Below are positions 1-10,128 of a DNA stretch of 64,000 nt, piece by piece. The notes beneath the pieces are model-generated. The model worked only from the letters and a program-made list of their open reading frames with translations. It had not been told where the DNA came from and made no database searches. Position numbers and translations under genes: made by a program. Every line of letters starts with the position of its first letter. Position 1 is the first letter of the stretch. The DNA is taken from contig VLTN01000010.1 in assembly GCA_008330645.1 (NCBI GenBank), forward strand, positions 248,001 to 312,000, given 5' to 3'. This DNA is from Cafeteria roenbergensis (Eukaryota > Sar > Bigyra > Bicosoecida > Cafeteriaceae).

Positions 1-987
1 GCCGCCGCTGCCGCCGCCGTCAGCGTCGTCGTCGTCCATAAGTGCATCAAACGGGTTCACGTAGACGGGGGTGGAGGCGGACGGCTCGGCGGTAACCTCG
101 CCACCTGGAGCCGGAGTACGGGCCGAGACGCCTGCCCCGCCCCCGGCCCATGCTCCGGAGGGTGCCCTACCCTCGCCTGCGTCACGCACCCCCGTTTGTG
201 CACGTGGCCCGGGACTAGGCGCCTCTGCTACCGCGTGCAGATCGTCCGCGGATCCCTCCGAGCCGAACTCCCCAAAGCCGTCGCTGTCGGCGGCATCGTC
301 CGTTGCAGGAAGCGACGGAGGCACCGTCGCCGGCGTCGGCTTGCGAGCAAGAGAGGCGGCCCATGCGTCGGCCAAGTCGGCTGGAGACGTCGGAGGCGCG
401 GTGCCTGCCGCTGCGTTGCCAGCGGCTGCCACGCCAGCGCCGCCAGGCTCAGCGCCCCCCCCAAACTCACCAAAGTCCTCGTCGTCTGCCGCGGCGGTAC
501 TTTGAGATGGTGCTGCAGCCCAGCCCGCAGGCGCAGCGGGGAGGGGGCGGCCATAGGGCGCAGGTGCAGTCGCTGGGCCTCCGGCGGCTGGCCGAGTCAT
601 GTGACCCGGGGCGTGGTGACCTGGCGCCGCCGAAACCGGGGTAGGGCCGACGCCATGCGGGCCGGATGGCCAGAGGGCTGGCGGCCGAAGCTGGACCTGT
701 GCCGTGGCCACGAGGGCTTTGTACGACGGCACTGCTCCGGCTTGGCCGATGCTGACCAGCCGCAAGAGAGCGCAGAATCCCCCAAAGTCGACAAAACCCG
801 TGTCCTTAAAGTCAACGATCTGCCAAATGGAGCGCAGGCTCGCGTCGGGCAGGCCTGACCGCCGCAGAACGGCAGCCACGGAGCGCCCAGAGGCGTGTCC
901 TGCAACGCCGTGGCCGCCAGCCTCAGCGAACCACTCCCGGAACTGTCCCACCCAGGCCGCCGGAGGGTGCCACACAACGGAAGCCAT
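1..987 (-). CDS. EH-domain endocytic adaptor (synergin/Eps15-like), partial at the left edge
   Basis: Reads from ATG at 987 leftwards to the window edge, 329 codons with no stop and no intron. Residues about 15-95 form an Eps15-homology (EH) domain: LPDASLRSIWQIVD, then VDFGGFCALLRLVSIGQ, the usual helix-loop-helix pair. The rest is a Pro/Ala-rich tail with short endocytic motifs: DEDFGEF and DSDGFGEF (acidic phenylalanine motifs of the type bound by gamma-adaptin/GGA ear domains) and NPFDAL (NPF, the classical EH ligand) near the last visible residues. An EH domain followed by DFGxF motifs is the layout of gamma-synergin, so a role in clathrin/AP-1 traffic at membranes is inferred. A single N-terminal EH plus its own NPF could allow self-association. 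The C-terminus lies outside the window. The domain call is strong, the synergin comparison moderate. Confidence 0.82.
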   Translation of the reverse strand, partial: MASVVWHPPAAWVGQFREWFAEAGGHGVAGHASGRSVAAVLRRSGLPDASLRSIWQIVDFKDTGFVDFGGFCALLRLVSIGQAGAVPSYKALVATAQVQLRPPALWPSGPHGVGPTPVSAAPGHHAPGHMTRPAAGGPATAPAPYGRPLPAAPAGWAAAPSQSTAAADDEDFGEFGGGAEPGGAGVAAAGNAAAGTAPPTSPADLADAWAASLARKPTPATVPPSLPATDDAADSDGFGEFGSEGSADDLHAVAEAPSPGPRAQTGVRDAGEGRAPSGAWAGGGAGVSARTPAPGGEVTAEPSASTPVYVNPFDALMDDDDADGGGSGG

Positions 988-1891
988 GGTGCGTTGCCAG
1001 GCCCGCGCGGCTTGAGCCTGACTACGGCCTCGGGTGTGCGCTTGCCCAACTCCAGGGCCGGCAGAGCAGGACTATCCCCGTCGCTGAACGCCGAGGCTGC
1101 TCGGTTCAACCCGGAGCAGCAGCTCCGGCAGCAGGCTGCCGCCTGTGTGCGCCGTGCTGTGGTCGAATGCGGTATGCTGCTCAAGGGCCCAACGTCATTC
1201 GCGGGAACCAAAGCAACGCCAGGCCGACTTCTCCCCCGCAGCGCACGGCAACCTCGCTCTCGAGGCTGAGCGCGACCGCCTTGGCCCGACCTCAAAGACT
1301 ATAACCGGCCAAGTGCTCCGGCTCGAGAATGCACTCAATTCTGCGGGCGAGGCGCGCCAAGGTGGCTGTTTCGACCCCTTCGCAACCTTGTTCCGCGCGT
1401 CGCGACATCCGAAATCTTGAACTCCGGCCAGCTCGAGCCTTCAGCGCGCCGGCGCTGTGGCCGAAGCGGCGACAAGAGCACGCCGAGGGTGGAGGGTGCA
1501 GCAGCAAACGGCGAACCTTCCCGCCCCCTCAACCCCCCCCTGGCGCGTGTGCTGCCAGGTCGCGCCGCCGTCAGTTCAGCGGAGTCAGTGGGGGGGAGTG
1601 ACAGGCGGCGTCGCTGGTCGCTGGGCGTCACTGGCTGCAACGCAGCACACGGGTGGCTCTCACGGCCAAAGCCAGCACGTACCAGGGGAGGGGCGCGCCA
1701 CTGGCCGCGTTGGCCGAATCCCAGGAGCCGGCTTCTCCTGCGATGCGGAGCTGCCAGCCTCAGGCTCGGTCGCGGCTCTGTCAAATCGCGCCGCGCGATG
1801 CTCGCCCGGCGGTGGCGGCCAGCGCCCGGGCTCCGCACGCACCCCTCCGCCAGCAAGTCAGCATCGCTTCTCCCGTTGCCTGGGGCCGGCG
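988..1891. other. Divergent intergenic region
   Basis: About 0.9 kb between the divergent starts of the EH gene (987) and the SulP gene (1892). Open frames here lack ATG starts that lead to recognisable protein. It most likely holds both promoters and the 5' leaders. I see no RNA gene and no clear repeat. Confidence 0.6.
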
Positions 1892-4849
1892 ATGAGCGCT
1901 GCAGGCCAGGGCAGCCCGCCGAGGTCGCTCGCAGATGACAGCAACACGCCGTCAGCTGGACACACCGCCCCCGCGTTTGCCGTCCACCCTGACTCGCGAC
2001 GCTTTCCGGAAATCACTCACCAGCTTGTCTCCCGGGATCGCATGGATGCTGCGCGGAAAACCGAGCCCGCGCGCTCTGGTTCGGGGCTGGTGGACGCGCG
2101 CGGCAAGCCAGTCAGAACCGTGCAGTCGAAGCGCGGCGAGGAGTTCGCAGAGGTGCCCGCGGGCCAGCTCTCGTGCAAGGACGCCACCAGCTTCTTTCGA
2201 GACGCGTGCTCGTGCGCGTCGCTGTCTGACTTGCCCATCGTGCAGTGGCTGCCGCGGTACAGTCTCGGCATCCTGCGCTCGGACCTGATTGCCGGCCTCT
2301 CGGTGGGCGTGCTGCTCATCCCCCAGAGCATGGGGTACAGCCTGCTCGCAGGCCTGCCGCCCATCTACGGCCTCTACTCGTCCACGGTCCCGCTGATGGT
2401 CTACGCGCTCCTGGCCTCCTCGACCAAAGTCTCGCTCGGGCCAGTCGCGCCCTCCGCGATCCTGATCAATGGCATCATCATCTCGGCCGCCGCCAACAAG
2501 AACGACCCGGCCGAGCTGGCCACGCTCGCCTCAGGGGTGGCGTTTTGCTGCGGCCTCATCCAGATTGTCATGGGGCTCCTGCGATTCGGCTTCGTGGCGC
2601 AGCTGCTCTCCTGGCCGGTCATGTCCGGGTACCTCGCCGGCGCAGCCGTCACCATCGTCGCGTCGCAGCTCCGAGACTTTTTTGGCGTCACCATACCCTC
2701 CGACGTCGAGGACCGGCTCTTTTACGAGCGCGTCGTTAACTTCTTCACCTACATTGAGACCGCCTCGCTCCCCACCACCCTCATCAGCCTGGGGTGCCTC
2801 TTCGTCCTGGTGGGCTTCAAGTACCTCCCCGCCTGCGGCCTGTGGCGGCCCGTCTGCCGCCGCACCTGCGGGCCCAAGCCGCCCGCCTGGATCCCCCTTC
2901 AGCTGCTCGTCGTCGTCGCCACCATCGGCATCGCAGTCGGGTTGGGCGTCACGCTCCAGGACAACAAAGGCGTCGCCGTCGTGGGCACCATCCCCCCCGG
3001 CTTCCCGACGCCCGCCTTTCCCATCAAGGACGGCGAAACATTCTTCCGCCTCCTGCCGCAGTCGCTGGTGCTCGCAGTGATCGCATACGTCGGCACCATC
3101 TCCATCGGAATTTCGTTTGCCCGAAAGGACAACGAGGAGGTGTCCCCCAACATGGAGCTGCTGGCCAGCGGCGCCGGCTGCCTTGTGGGGTCCATGTTCC
3201 AGGGCTTCGTGGTCGCCGGCTCCTTCACGCGCACGGCAGTGAACGCCAACATCGGGGCCAAGACGCCCATGGCAGTCGTCTTCACGGCCCTGCTGATCAT
3301 CCTCACTCTCCTGTTCATTTCACCGGTGTTCGAGCTGCTGCCCAAAGCAGCGCTCGCCGCCATGGTCATCGCGTCTTGCCAGTCCCTCATCAAGCCGGTA
3401 GAGTTCCTCGACTTCTGGCGTCGAAAGCGGACTGACGCCTTCCAGACCGCCCTCACCTTCATCTTCACCCTCTGGCTGGGTGTGGACTGGGGCATCATTG
3501 CCGCGGTGGGCGTCGCCCTCGTGATCCTGGTGCTGCGCTCGTTCAAGCCCCGCATCACGGAACTCGGCTCGCTCAGGGAGTCGGACGTCTTCGTCGATCG
3601 CGCGCGGTACCCCGACGCGAAGATGGTCCCTGGTGTCATCGTCTACCGCGTCGACGGTGAGCTTCACTTTGGGAACATCAAGCTGGTGGCCACGTTGCTG
3701 CAGCGCACGCTGGCCAACGCGATCGACGCGGAAGCTCTGCCTCCACCCTTTCCGGCTCTGCCGGCCGCAGCGGCGGCGCAGCCTGAGGATGCCGCCGCAG
3801 AGAGCTCCGAGGGGGGCGGAGCATCGCCCAGTGGGGGCGGCGAGCGGCGCGTTGCAAAGACTCTGGAGCTGACCGAGGTGGTGGTTGCAGCCGGCGCTGG
3901 GCTCAGCGACGGAGCAGCGGAAGGTGGCGGCTCCGGCCCGACCGCCGCTGCCCGGCCGCCCTCGACGCAAGCAGTGCCGAGCAGCGCTGCTGGCGCTGGC
4001 GCTGGACCTGGCGCTGGCGCTGGAACTGGCGCTGGCGCTGGCGCTGCTGACGCTGGTGCGGGAGCTGATGGCGCCTCGACTGGCGGAGACAGCGGACACA
4101 TTGAGGCCCCCAGCCCGACCAGCGAGCAGCGCTCCGAACCTGGCGCCGAAGCCGCTGTCCCTGAACAGGGGTCACCTCAGCGCAGCCCGTCGGGCGCTGC
4201 TGCTGGCTGCTCGTCCGATGGGGCGCCCCCTGCAGCGGCTGCGCCGGCTTGCCCGGCCGCACCGGAGACCTCAGCAGGCGCCACGGCCCCGCCCCGGGAT
4301 GCGGGCTCCGCTGGTAGAGCCAAAGGAGCCGGCAGACGTCCGCCGCGTCGGCTGCTGACGAGCGAGCAGCTGGGCCTTGAGTCCGCGGGCTCGGACTGCG
4401 ATGGCGACGGAGGAGACGACGCCGCAGCCCAGGCCAGAGTGCGCGGAGGCGGCAGCGACTCCCCCCGCCGCGCCGGGACGGGCCGGTCGCACAGGAGGCG
4501 GGGGTCCTCCAAGGCCAGGCTGGACGCCGAGCGCGAGGCAATGCTGGCCAGCGGCGTGCTGAGGGCCGTGGTGGTGGACTGCGTGCGCGTGTCCGGCGTG
4601 GACCTGACCGCCTGCCGGGAGCTGCAGGACATTGTGGGCAGCTACGCCGACAAGGGGATCTGCCTCCTCTTCGCGGCTCTGCCTGGGCCGTCCCGCGATG
4701 TCATGGAGCGCTTCGGAGTGATGAAACCGCTGGACGACGCGCTCGGCACCCACAGCCGGTTCATCACCGTGGCGGCTGCTGTCGAGAGCGTAGTGCCACG
4801 GAGAGCATGGGGTGACGTGCCGACTCCTCGGGGAGCGGAGAGCGTCTGA
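1892..4849 (+). CDS. SulP/SLC26-family anion (sulfate) transporter with split STAS domain
   Basis: 985 residues, no intron. The ATG at 1892 is the first one in the open frame. Residues about 113-556 are the SulP membrane core, starting with LPIVQWLPRYSLGILRSDLI and containing the family signature GYSLLAGLPPIYGLYSS; about 12-14 hydrophobic segments follow. It should move sulfate or another anion across the plasma or an internal membrane. The cytoplasmic STAS domain is in two pieces: its first strand and helix (VYRVDGELHFGNIK, ~residue 583) and its second half (RAVVVDCVRVSGVDLTACR onward, ~residue 885) are separated by about 260 residues of Ala/Gly/Ser/Pro-rich sequence. SLC26 proteins have a variable loop at this place, here greatly enlarged. 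The next gene starts about 410 bases downstream on the same strand. Confidence 0.93.
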   Translation: MSAAGQGSPPRSLADDSNTPSAGHTAPAFAVHPDSRRFPEITHQLVSRDRMDAARKTEPARSGSGLVDARGKPVRTVQSKRGEEFAEVPAGQLSCKDATSFFRDACSCASLSDLPIVQWLPRYSLGILRSDLIAGLSVGVLLIPQSMGYSLLAGLPPIYGLYSSTVPLMVYALLASSTKVSLGPVAPSAILINGIIISAAANKNDPAELATLASGVAFCCGLIQIVMGLLRFGFVAQLLSWPVMSGYLAGAAVTIVASQLRDFFGVTIPSDVEDRLFYERVVNFFTYIETASLPTTLISLGCLFVLVGFKYLPACGLWRPVCRRTCGPKPPAWIPLQLLVVVATIGIAVGLGVTLQDNKGVAVVGTIPPGFPTPAFPIKDGETFFRLLPQSLVLAVIAYVGTISIGISFARKDNEEVSPNMELLASGAGCLVGSMFQGFVVAGSFTRTAVNANIGAKTPMAVVFTALLIILTLLFISPVFELLPKAALAAMVIASCQSLIKPVEFLDFWRRKRTDAFQTALTFIFTLWLGVDWGIIAAVGVALVILVLRSFKPRITELGSLRESDVFVDRARYPDAKMVPGVIVYRVDGELHFGNIKLVATLLQRTLANAIDAEALPPPFPALPAAAAAQPEDAAAESSEGGGASPSGGGERRVAKTLELTEVVVAAGAGLSDGAAEGGGSGPTAAARPPSTQAVPSSAAGAGAGPGAGAGTGAGAGAADAGAGADGASTGGDSGHIEAPSPTSEQRSEPGAEAAVPEQGSPQRSPSGAAAGCSSDGAPPAAAAPACPAAPETSAGATAPPRDAGSAGRAKGAGRRPPRRLLTSEQLGLESAGSDCDGDGGDDAAAQARVRGGGSDSPRRAGTGRSHRRRGSSKARLDAEREAMLASGVLRAVVVDCVRVSGVDLTACRELQDIVGSYADKGICLLFAALPGPSRDVMERFGVMKPLDDALGTHSRFITVAAAVESVVPRRAWGDVPTPRGAESV

Positions 4850-5260
4850 GTTGCGCCAGTGTGTTGCGTTCAAGCTTGGGTTTGCCAAACGAATACGAAA
4901 AGCGCGCGAGCGCGCCCGCATGCCGAGCACACGCTTGACATGCTATGCCCAACCTGACTCTCACGGCGCGATCGGCGCCCTGTCGAGCGGCCCCCAGGCG
5001 GGCAGCTGCTCTGCATGTCTCAGGCCGTCGCGCCGGTCACCACTTGCTGGCGTCACCAGCAGCGAGCAAAAACTAACGCCGCATGCAGAGTCAGTGAGGC
5101 AGAGTGCTCGTCGTCCACTTGTCGCGCGTGGGCGCGGCTGGGCCGAAACCAAGGCCCAGCAAGTTCCCCATTCGGGCTCCTGTTTGGCCGCCAGCGTGCT
5201 TTTGCTGGGCCCAGCGCGAGCGAAGGCCGGCTGACGCGCCCTGTTGCTGTGCGGCCTCGC
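4850..5260. other. Intergenic
   Basis: About 0.4 kb between two same-strand genes. The open frame that continues upstream of 5261 has no recognisable protein content; I see no RNA gene or repeat. Confidence 0.55.
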
Positions 5261-8200
5261 ATGGCTGCCTCCGCGCACAAGCTGCTCCCCGGGCTCGCGG
5301 AGCCCTCGCGAGCGGATGCGCCCAGCCGAGCAGCAGCGCTGCTCCCTCTGAGGGAGGGGCCGGGCGGCGTGGAGTGCCTGTTCGCCCAGAGCGAGATTCT
5401 CAACACTGTGCTGTCCACCGCACACCGCCTGGTGTTCCACCGATGGCCGGGCGAGCTGCGCTTCATCGGAGGGCCAAAGGTGCTGGGTCACGCTGACCCG
5501 CTGGAGACGATGCAGCAGGAGTTGGAGCTGCTTGGCCTCCCCCTGCCGCGGGGAGGAGCGGACGTTCGGCTGTTCCACAAAGCCGTGTTCACAGCCCGGG
5601 ACCGTGACTTCGAGGTCATTGTGTGCATCATTTGGGTCAGCAGTGAGCCTTTGCAGCGCTGTAGCGTGACTGCTGGCCACGTGCTCGTCCTGCCTTCCCC
5701 GCAGGGCAGCCGGGACACGCGAGTCTGTGCACGGCTGACGACCCGCTCAGAGTGGTTCCGCCCTTCATTCCGCACGCCCCGTGGGGTCCGCCGCTCGCCG
5801 TGACACGCCCCCTGGCTCACTGCCCCCCTCTTCCCTGCCCCTCCCCCGCGCCCTCCTCGCCCGCCCGCCCGCCGCAGACCACACCCCAGGCTTCAGCGAC
5901 GCCAGCATTCGCGACGTCAACGCGCAGCTGGCAGCGAGGCACGCGAGGGTGGACGAGCTGCGCGCCGCCGGCCGCCTGTGGGCGCTGTCCCCCGCCGAGC
6001 GCCAGGGCCTCACTCGCAAGATCCGCGGACTCACCTGGCTCCCCGTCCACCGCGCGCTGCGCATCTACGGCGGCCCGGCCCACGAGCCGCCCACGGAGTT
6101 CGTGAACGAGTGGCAGCGGACGGCGCTGTCGCAATGGGCCGCCCTGCAGCCGGGGCTCCGCCGCCAGCCCCCAGTGACGGGCTTCGTCGGGGTGCTCAGG
6201 CGGCTCGCTCAGCTAGGCACCCGCGCGCGGATCGACGCGGCTGCGGCTGCGGCGTCCGGCTCCCCCGTCACAGCCTCGGCGGGCGGTTTCGCGTCTGGCA
6301 GGCCGAGCGTGCGGCGCGGGGTGACTGGCCCCGCGCGTCACAGGCAGCCAGGACTCGCGGCTTCGGTCAGCGTGCCCCGGGGATCGTGGGCGCACGCAGC
6401 GCCGACGCGCCCAGGCCTGGATACGCAGTCCCCGGCCGCCGCAATGGCGGGCTCAACCCGCAGCATCGCCGATGGGTCGGGAACGGGCCAAGACGGTGGC
6501 TCTCCTGGGCAAGACGCACCCAGCAAACCGGACGCTGCCGGGCCGAGCGACGCGGGCAGCAGCCGGCCTCCGCGGCGCGCGTCGGACGACTCTGCGCGCT
6601 CTGCGGCAGTCAGGGCCAGGTCGGCTCCGCACGCCCGCCCTCCCACGAGCAGCCCGCTCTCGCAGCCTGCTGACAGTGCGACACCAGGCATTGCTTCCGG
6701 TGCGGTTTCGCCGCTGTCACCGCGCTCCCAGCACCAGCCAGGGCCCCGCGACGCAGCGCAAGACGCTGCGACCATGGCCGCGGCTGCGGGGCAGTTCAAC
6801 GGGAAGCACGGCGCTGGGCTGATCAGGGGGCAGCCCGCTGCCTCGCCACGTGCCCTTGCCGGGCATGCGTACGGCGCCAGCGGCGCCTCGTCGCTGTTCC
6901 CGCCTGCCCTAGAGATGCGCCAGGCGAAGCCACCGCCGGGGGCTTCGCCGGCGCGCCCCAGCCCGCTGGGCATCCCTCCTGCGGCGTCTCCGGAGGACGG
7001 GAGCACCCCGTTTGCAAGGCAATTTTCGGGGCCCGAGATGTCGGGCTCGCCGGCCTCGTCCCAGGCGCGCCCGCTCCCCGCCACGCCCCGCCTCCGCGTG
7101 CTCTCATTCAACTTGAACATCCTGCCAATCGGGGCGGCGCTGTTTGGCACGGGGCAGGGCATGCGCGCTCGGGAGCGCCTGGAGTCGTTCATCGAGGCGA
7201 TCGAGCAGTCCGTGGAGGCGTCGGCTTCGGCGGCGTCGGCTTCGGCGGCGTCGGCTTCGGCGGCGTCGGCTTCGGCGGCGTCGGCTTCGGCGGCGTCGGC
7301 TTCGGCGGCGTCGGCTTCGGCGGCGGTGCCGGCGCCGGCATCGGCATCGGCCGCTCAGGGCAGGGGCGGAGCAGCGAGCGCCGCCGCGCCCGGCCCCCGT
7401 GCTTGCACGCCCCACGAGGAGCCGCCTCCGCCCGCCGCGGCGGCGGGCAGCGAGCGGCAGGCCGGGGTGCCTCCCCGGAGCAGCTCCACGGAGGGAGCCA
7501 TCGCGTCGCGCCGTGCTCCAGATCACGCCGGCCGCCGGGACGCGCCCCTGCGGCGGGCGGCGGCAGCTGCCGCCGCCGCTACCGGATCGACCGGGGGTCT
7601 CGCGAGCCTGCGGCGTCGCTCCAGCTCGCCGCCCTCAAGCGCGGACTCCAGGCCCCGGGTGGCTCTGCCAGTGAGCTTGTCCGACTTTCCGGGAACCCCT
7701 CCCAGGGCCAGCGCGGCGGACAGGCTGCTCTTCGAGCTGGACGCCAACGAGCCGCGCGGCAGAGCCGCCGCTGCATCGTTCGCGCTCTCCGAGCTCTCGG
7801 CCGCGGGCGGGGGAGACTTTTCCCGCTCCGAAGCGCTCGAGCATGCGGAGCAGGCGCAGGCGAGCAGCACGGCCGCTGGCGGCACCGACGGCGGCATCGG
7901 CGGCGGGGGGGCTGGCCACGACGACCTGCCGCACCGAGGCCATAGCAGTGCGAGCAGCGACGCGCGTCGGGGGAGCACGGCTGTGAGCGAGACTGGCAGC
8001 GACCGCCACCCAGACAGGCCGCCCGGCCGCTACGAGCCGCACTCGACGTCGCAGGTCCCCCCGGGCGGGCCTTACGACGTCATCATCCTGCAGGAGTGCT
8101 TCGCAAGCCCGTACGCCCCCTGCTTCTGCCGCCAGCGCTTCCTGGTGCGGCGCCTGCGTCGCGCTGGCTACCGCTGGGTGGCCCACACCCCGGCGCCCAG

Positions 8201-10065
8201 CGCGCGGACGATGGCGGCCAAGCGCCGGGTGACCGACTCCGGCCTGCTCATTCTCTCCCGGCACCCCATCGTGGCGAGCGACTTTCTCACGTTCCGCACG
8301 GAGGGCCTCAGCCTGGACAGCGGGGCCTCCAAAGGCGTGCTCTTCGCCCGCGTGGCGGTGGGCGGCGGCGAAGGCGAGCCTGCCACGTTTCTCGACGTGT
8401 TCAACTGCCACCTGCAGGCGACGCACTCCTCGGGGGGGGGCATGGGCGGCGACGGCGACGACGACTACGCCTCCGTGATTCGAGAGGCAAGGCGCCGGGC
8501 GGCGGCTGCCGCTGCGGCGGAGGCGGAGGCGGAGCACGCCGAGACTGGCGGGCCGGGCAGCTCCTCCGACCAGGCCTCTGCCGCCAGCGCCGCCGTGGGC
8601 CAGTGGCCGTGCGGCTGGTGCTGCGGCCCGGGGCGCCGGGCCGCCCAGCCTACCGTCGGCGCGGAGGCGGGGCTGTTCGACCCGGCCGACGGCGCGGCCG
8701 CCGGCTCGCGCATGGACCCCTTCGCCTCCGCGCTGCTCTGGGCGCTGACGGCGGTGTGGACGCTGCTGGCGGCGGCGGCGTTCTGGTGGGTGTGCTGCGT
8801 GCCGGGGCTGGGCGGCAGCGGCAGGCGACACCGCAAGGCTGCTGTCGGGTCTCGGGCCGACGCCTTCGAGGCTGTGCGGAAGCAGCAGCTGCACGAGCTG
8901 GTCCGGTTCATCCAGCGGCACACGCACGGGGCGGGCTGCCCCTGGGTGCTGGTGGGAGACTTCAACGTGGACGCCATCGCCCAGGACGCCGGCGAGGGCA
9001 GCGGTCTCGCCTTCTTCTCGGGGGCGCCGTCCACGGGCGAGTCGGAGGCATACCGACGCCTCGTCAGAGCGCTCGCCCCCCTCGGGGAAGGGTCCGGCCG
9101 GTTCGCAGTCAGGGACCTTCTCAAGCTGGCCAAGGGCAAACACGTGTCGACCCGGCCGCCCCGCCTCCAGTTTCCAACCAGCATTCGATATTTGCTCAGG
9201 CACAAATATCCACAGCGCCTGGACTACGTCTTCGCGGGAGGTGGCGGGGACCCGGGGCAGCTCGTCCCGGACGTGTCGTCGACCAGCGTGGTGGAGTTCC
9301 GCGTCGACGACGTGCTCGCCGGCGGTGGTGAGTCGGTCGGCGGCCGAGGCGGCGGCGGCAGCAGTGGCGGCGGCGGTCCTGCCGGCGGCTCTGCCGCAGC
9401 GCACCCGTCGTCCAAGGCCAGCCGGCGGCCGTTCAAGTACCTCTCGGACCACTTCGGCATCGAGGTCACGTACCGCGTTCCGGCCCTGCAGTGGCAGCCG
9501 GTCCGGTGGCAGAGCGCAGCGGGGACCCCGCTGTGGGCGGAGCACCAGCCTCGCCCCTCCCCCGCGCTCAGCGGCGAAGTGCCGGGGCTCACTTCGCAGC
9601 CGGCCGCGGAGGAGGAACGGCCGGAGACGCAGGCGAGCGAGGCGCTTGCAGCCTTCCGGGGACCGGCGGCGCTGTGGCGGAAGGCGATTGCGTCAGCGTC
9701 GGCGGCCGCCTCCGTTGCCTCCGTCACGCGGCCGGGGTCCCGGCGACGCGAGTTGAGCGGCTCGTCGGGCTGGAAGGAGCGGGGCGGTCGAGCCGTGATG
9801 CCCTCGCCGGCGCACGCGGCCCCCGACGCCACCTCGGCCGCGGCGGGCGGGACGCCGGCGTCGGGGGCCGCGCCGCCCCGATTCTTGGCCATGCCGTCAG
9901 TTGGCGACGTCGTGGGGCAGTCGCTGCGGTTTCGCCACGGCAGGGCGAGGCTGGCCACGCAGATGGTCGAGTCGAGCTCGTCGCCGAACCTGCAGGGGAG
10001 CGCTGGCGGGGAGTGGAACCCTGACGGGGCGAACAGGGGCTCCAAGGCCGGTGCCTCTGTGGGCA

Positions 10066-10128
<63 letters not shown>

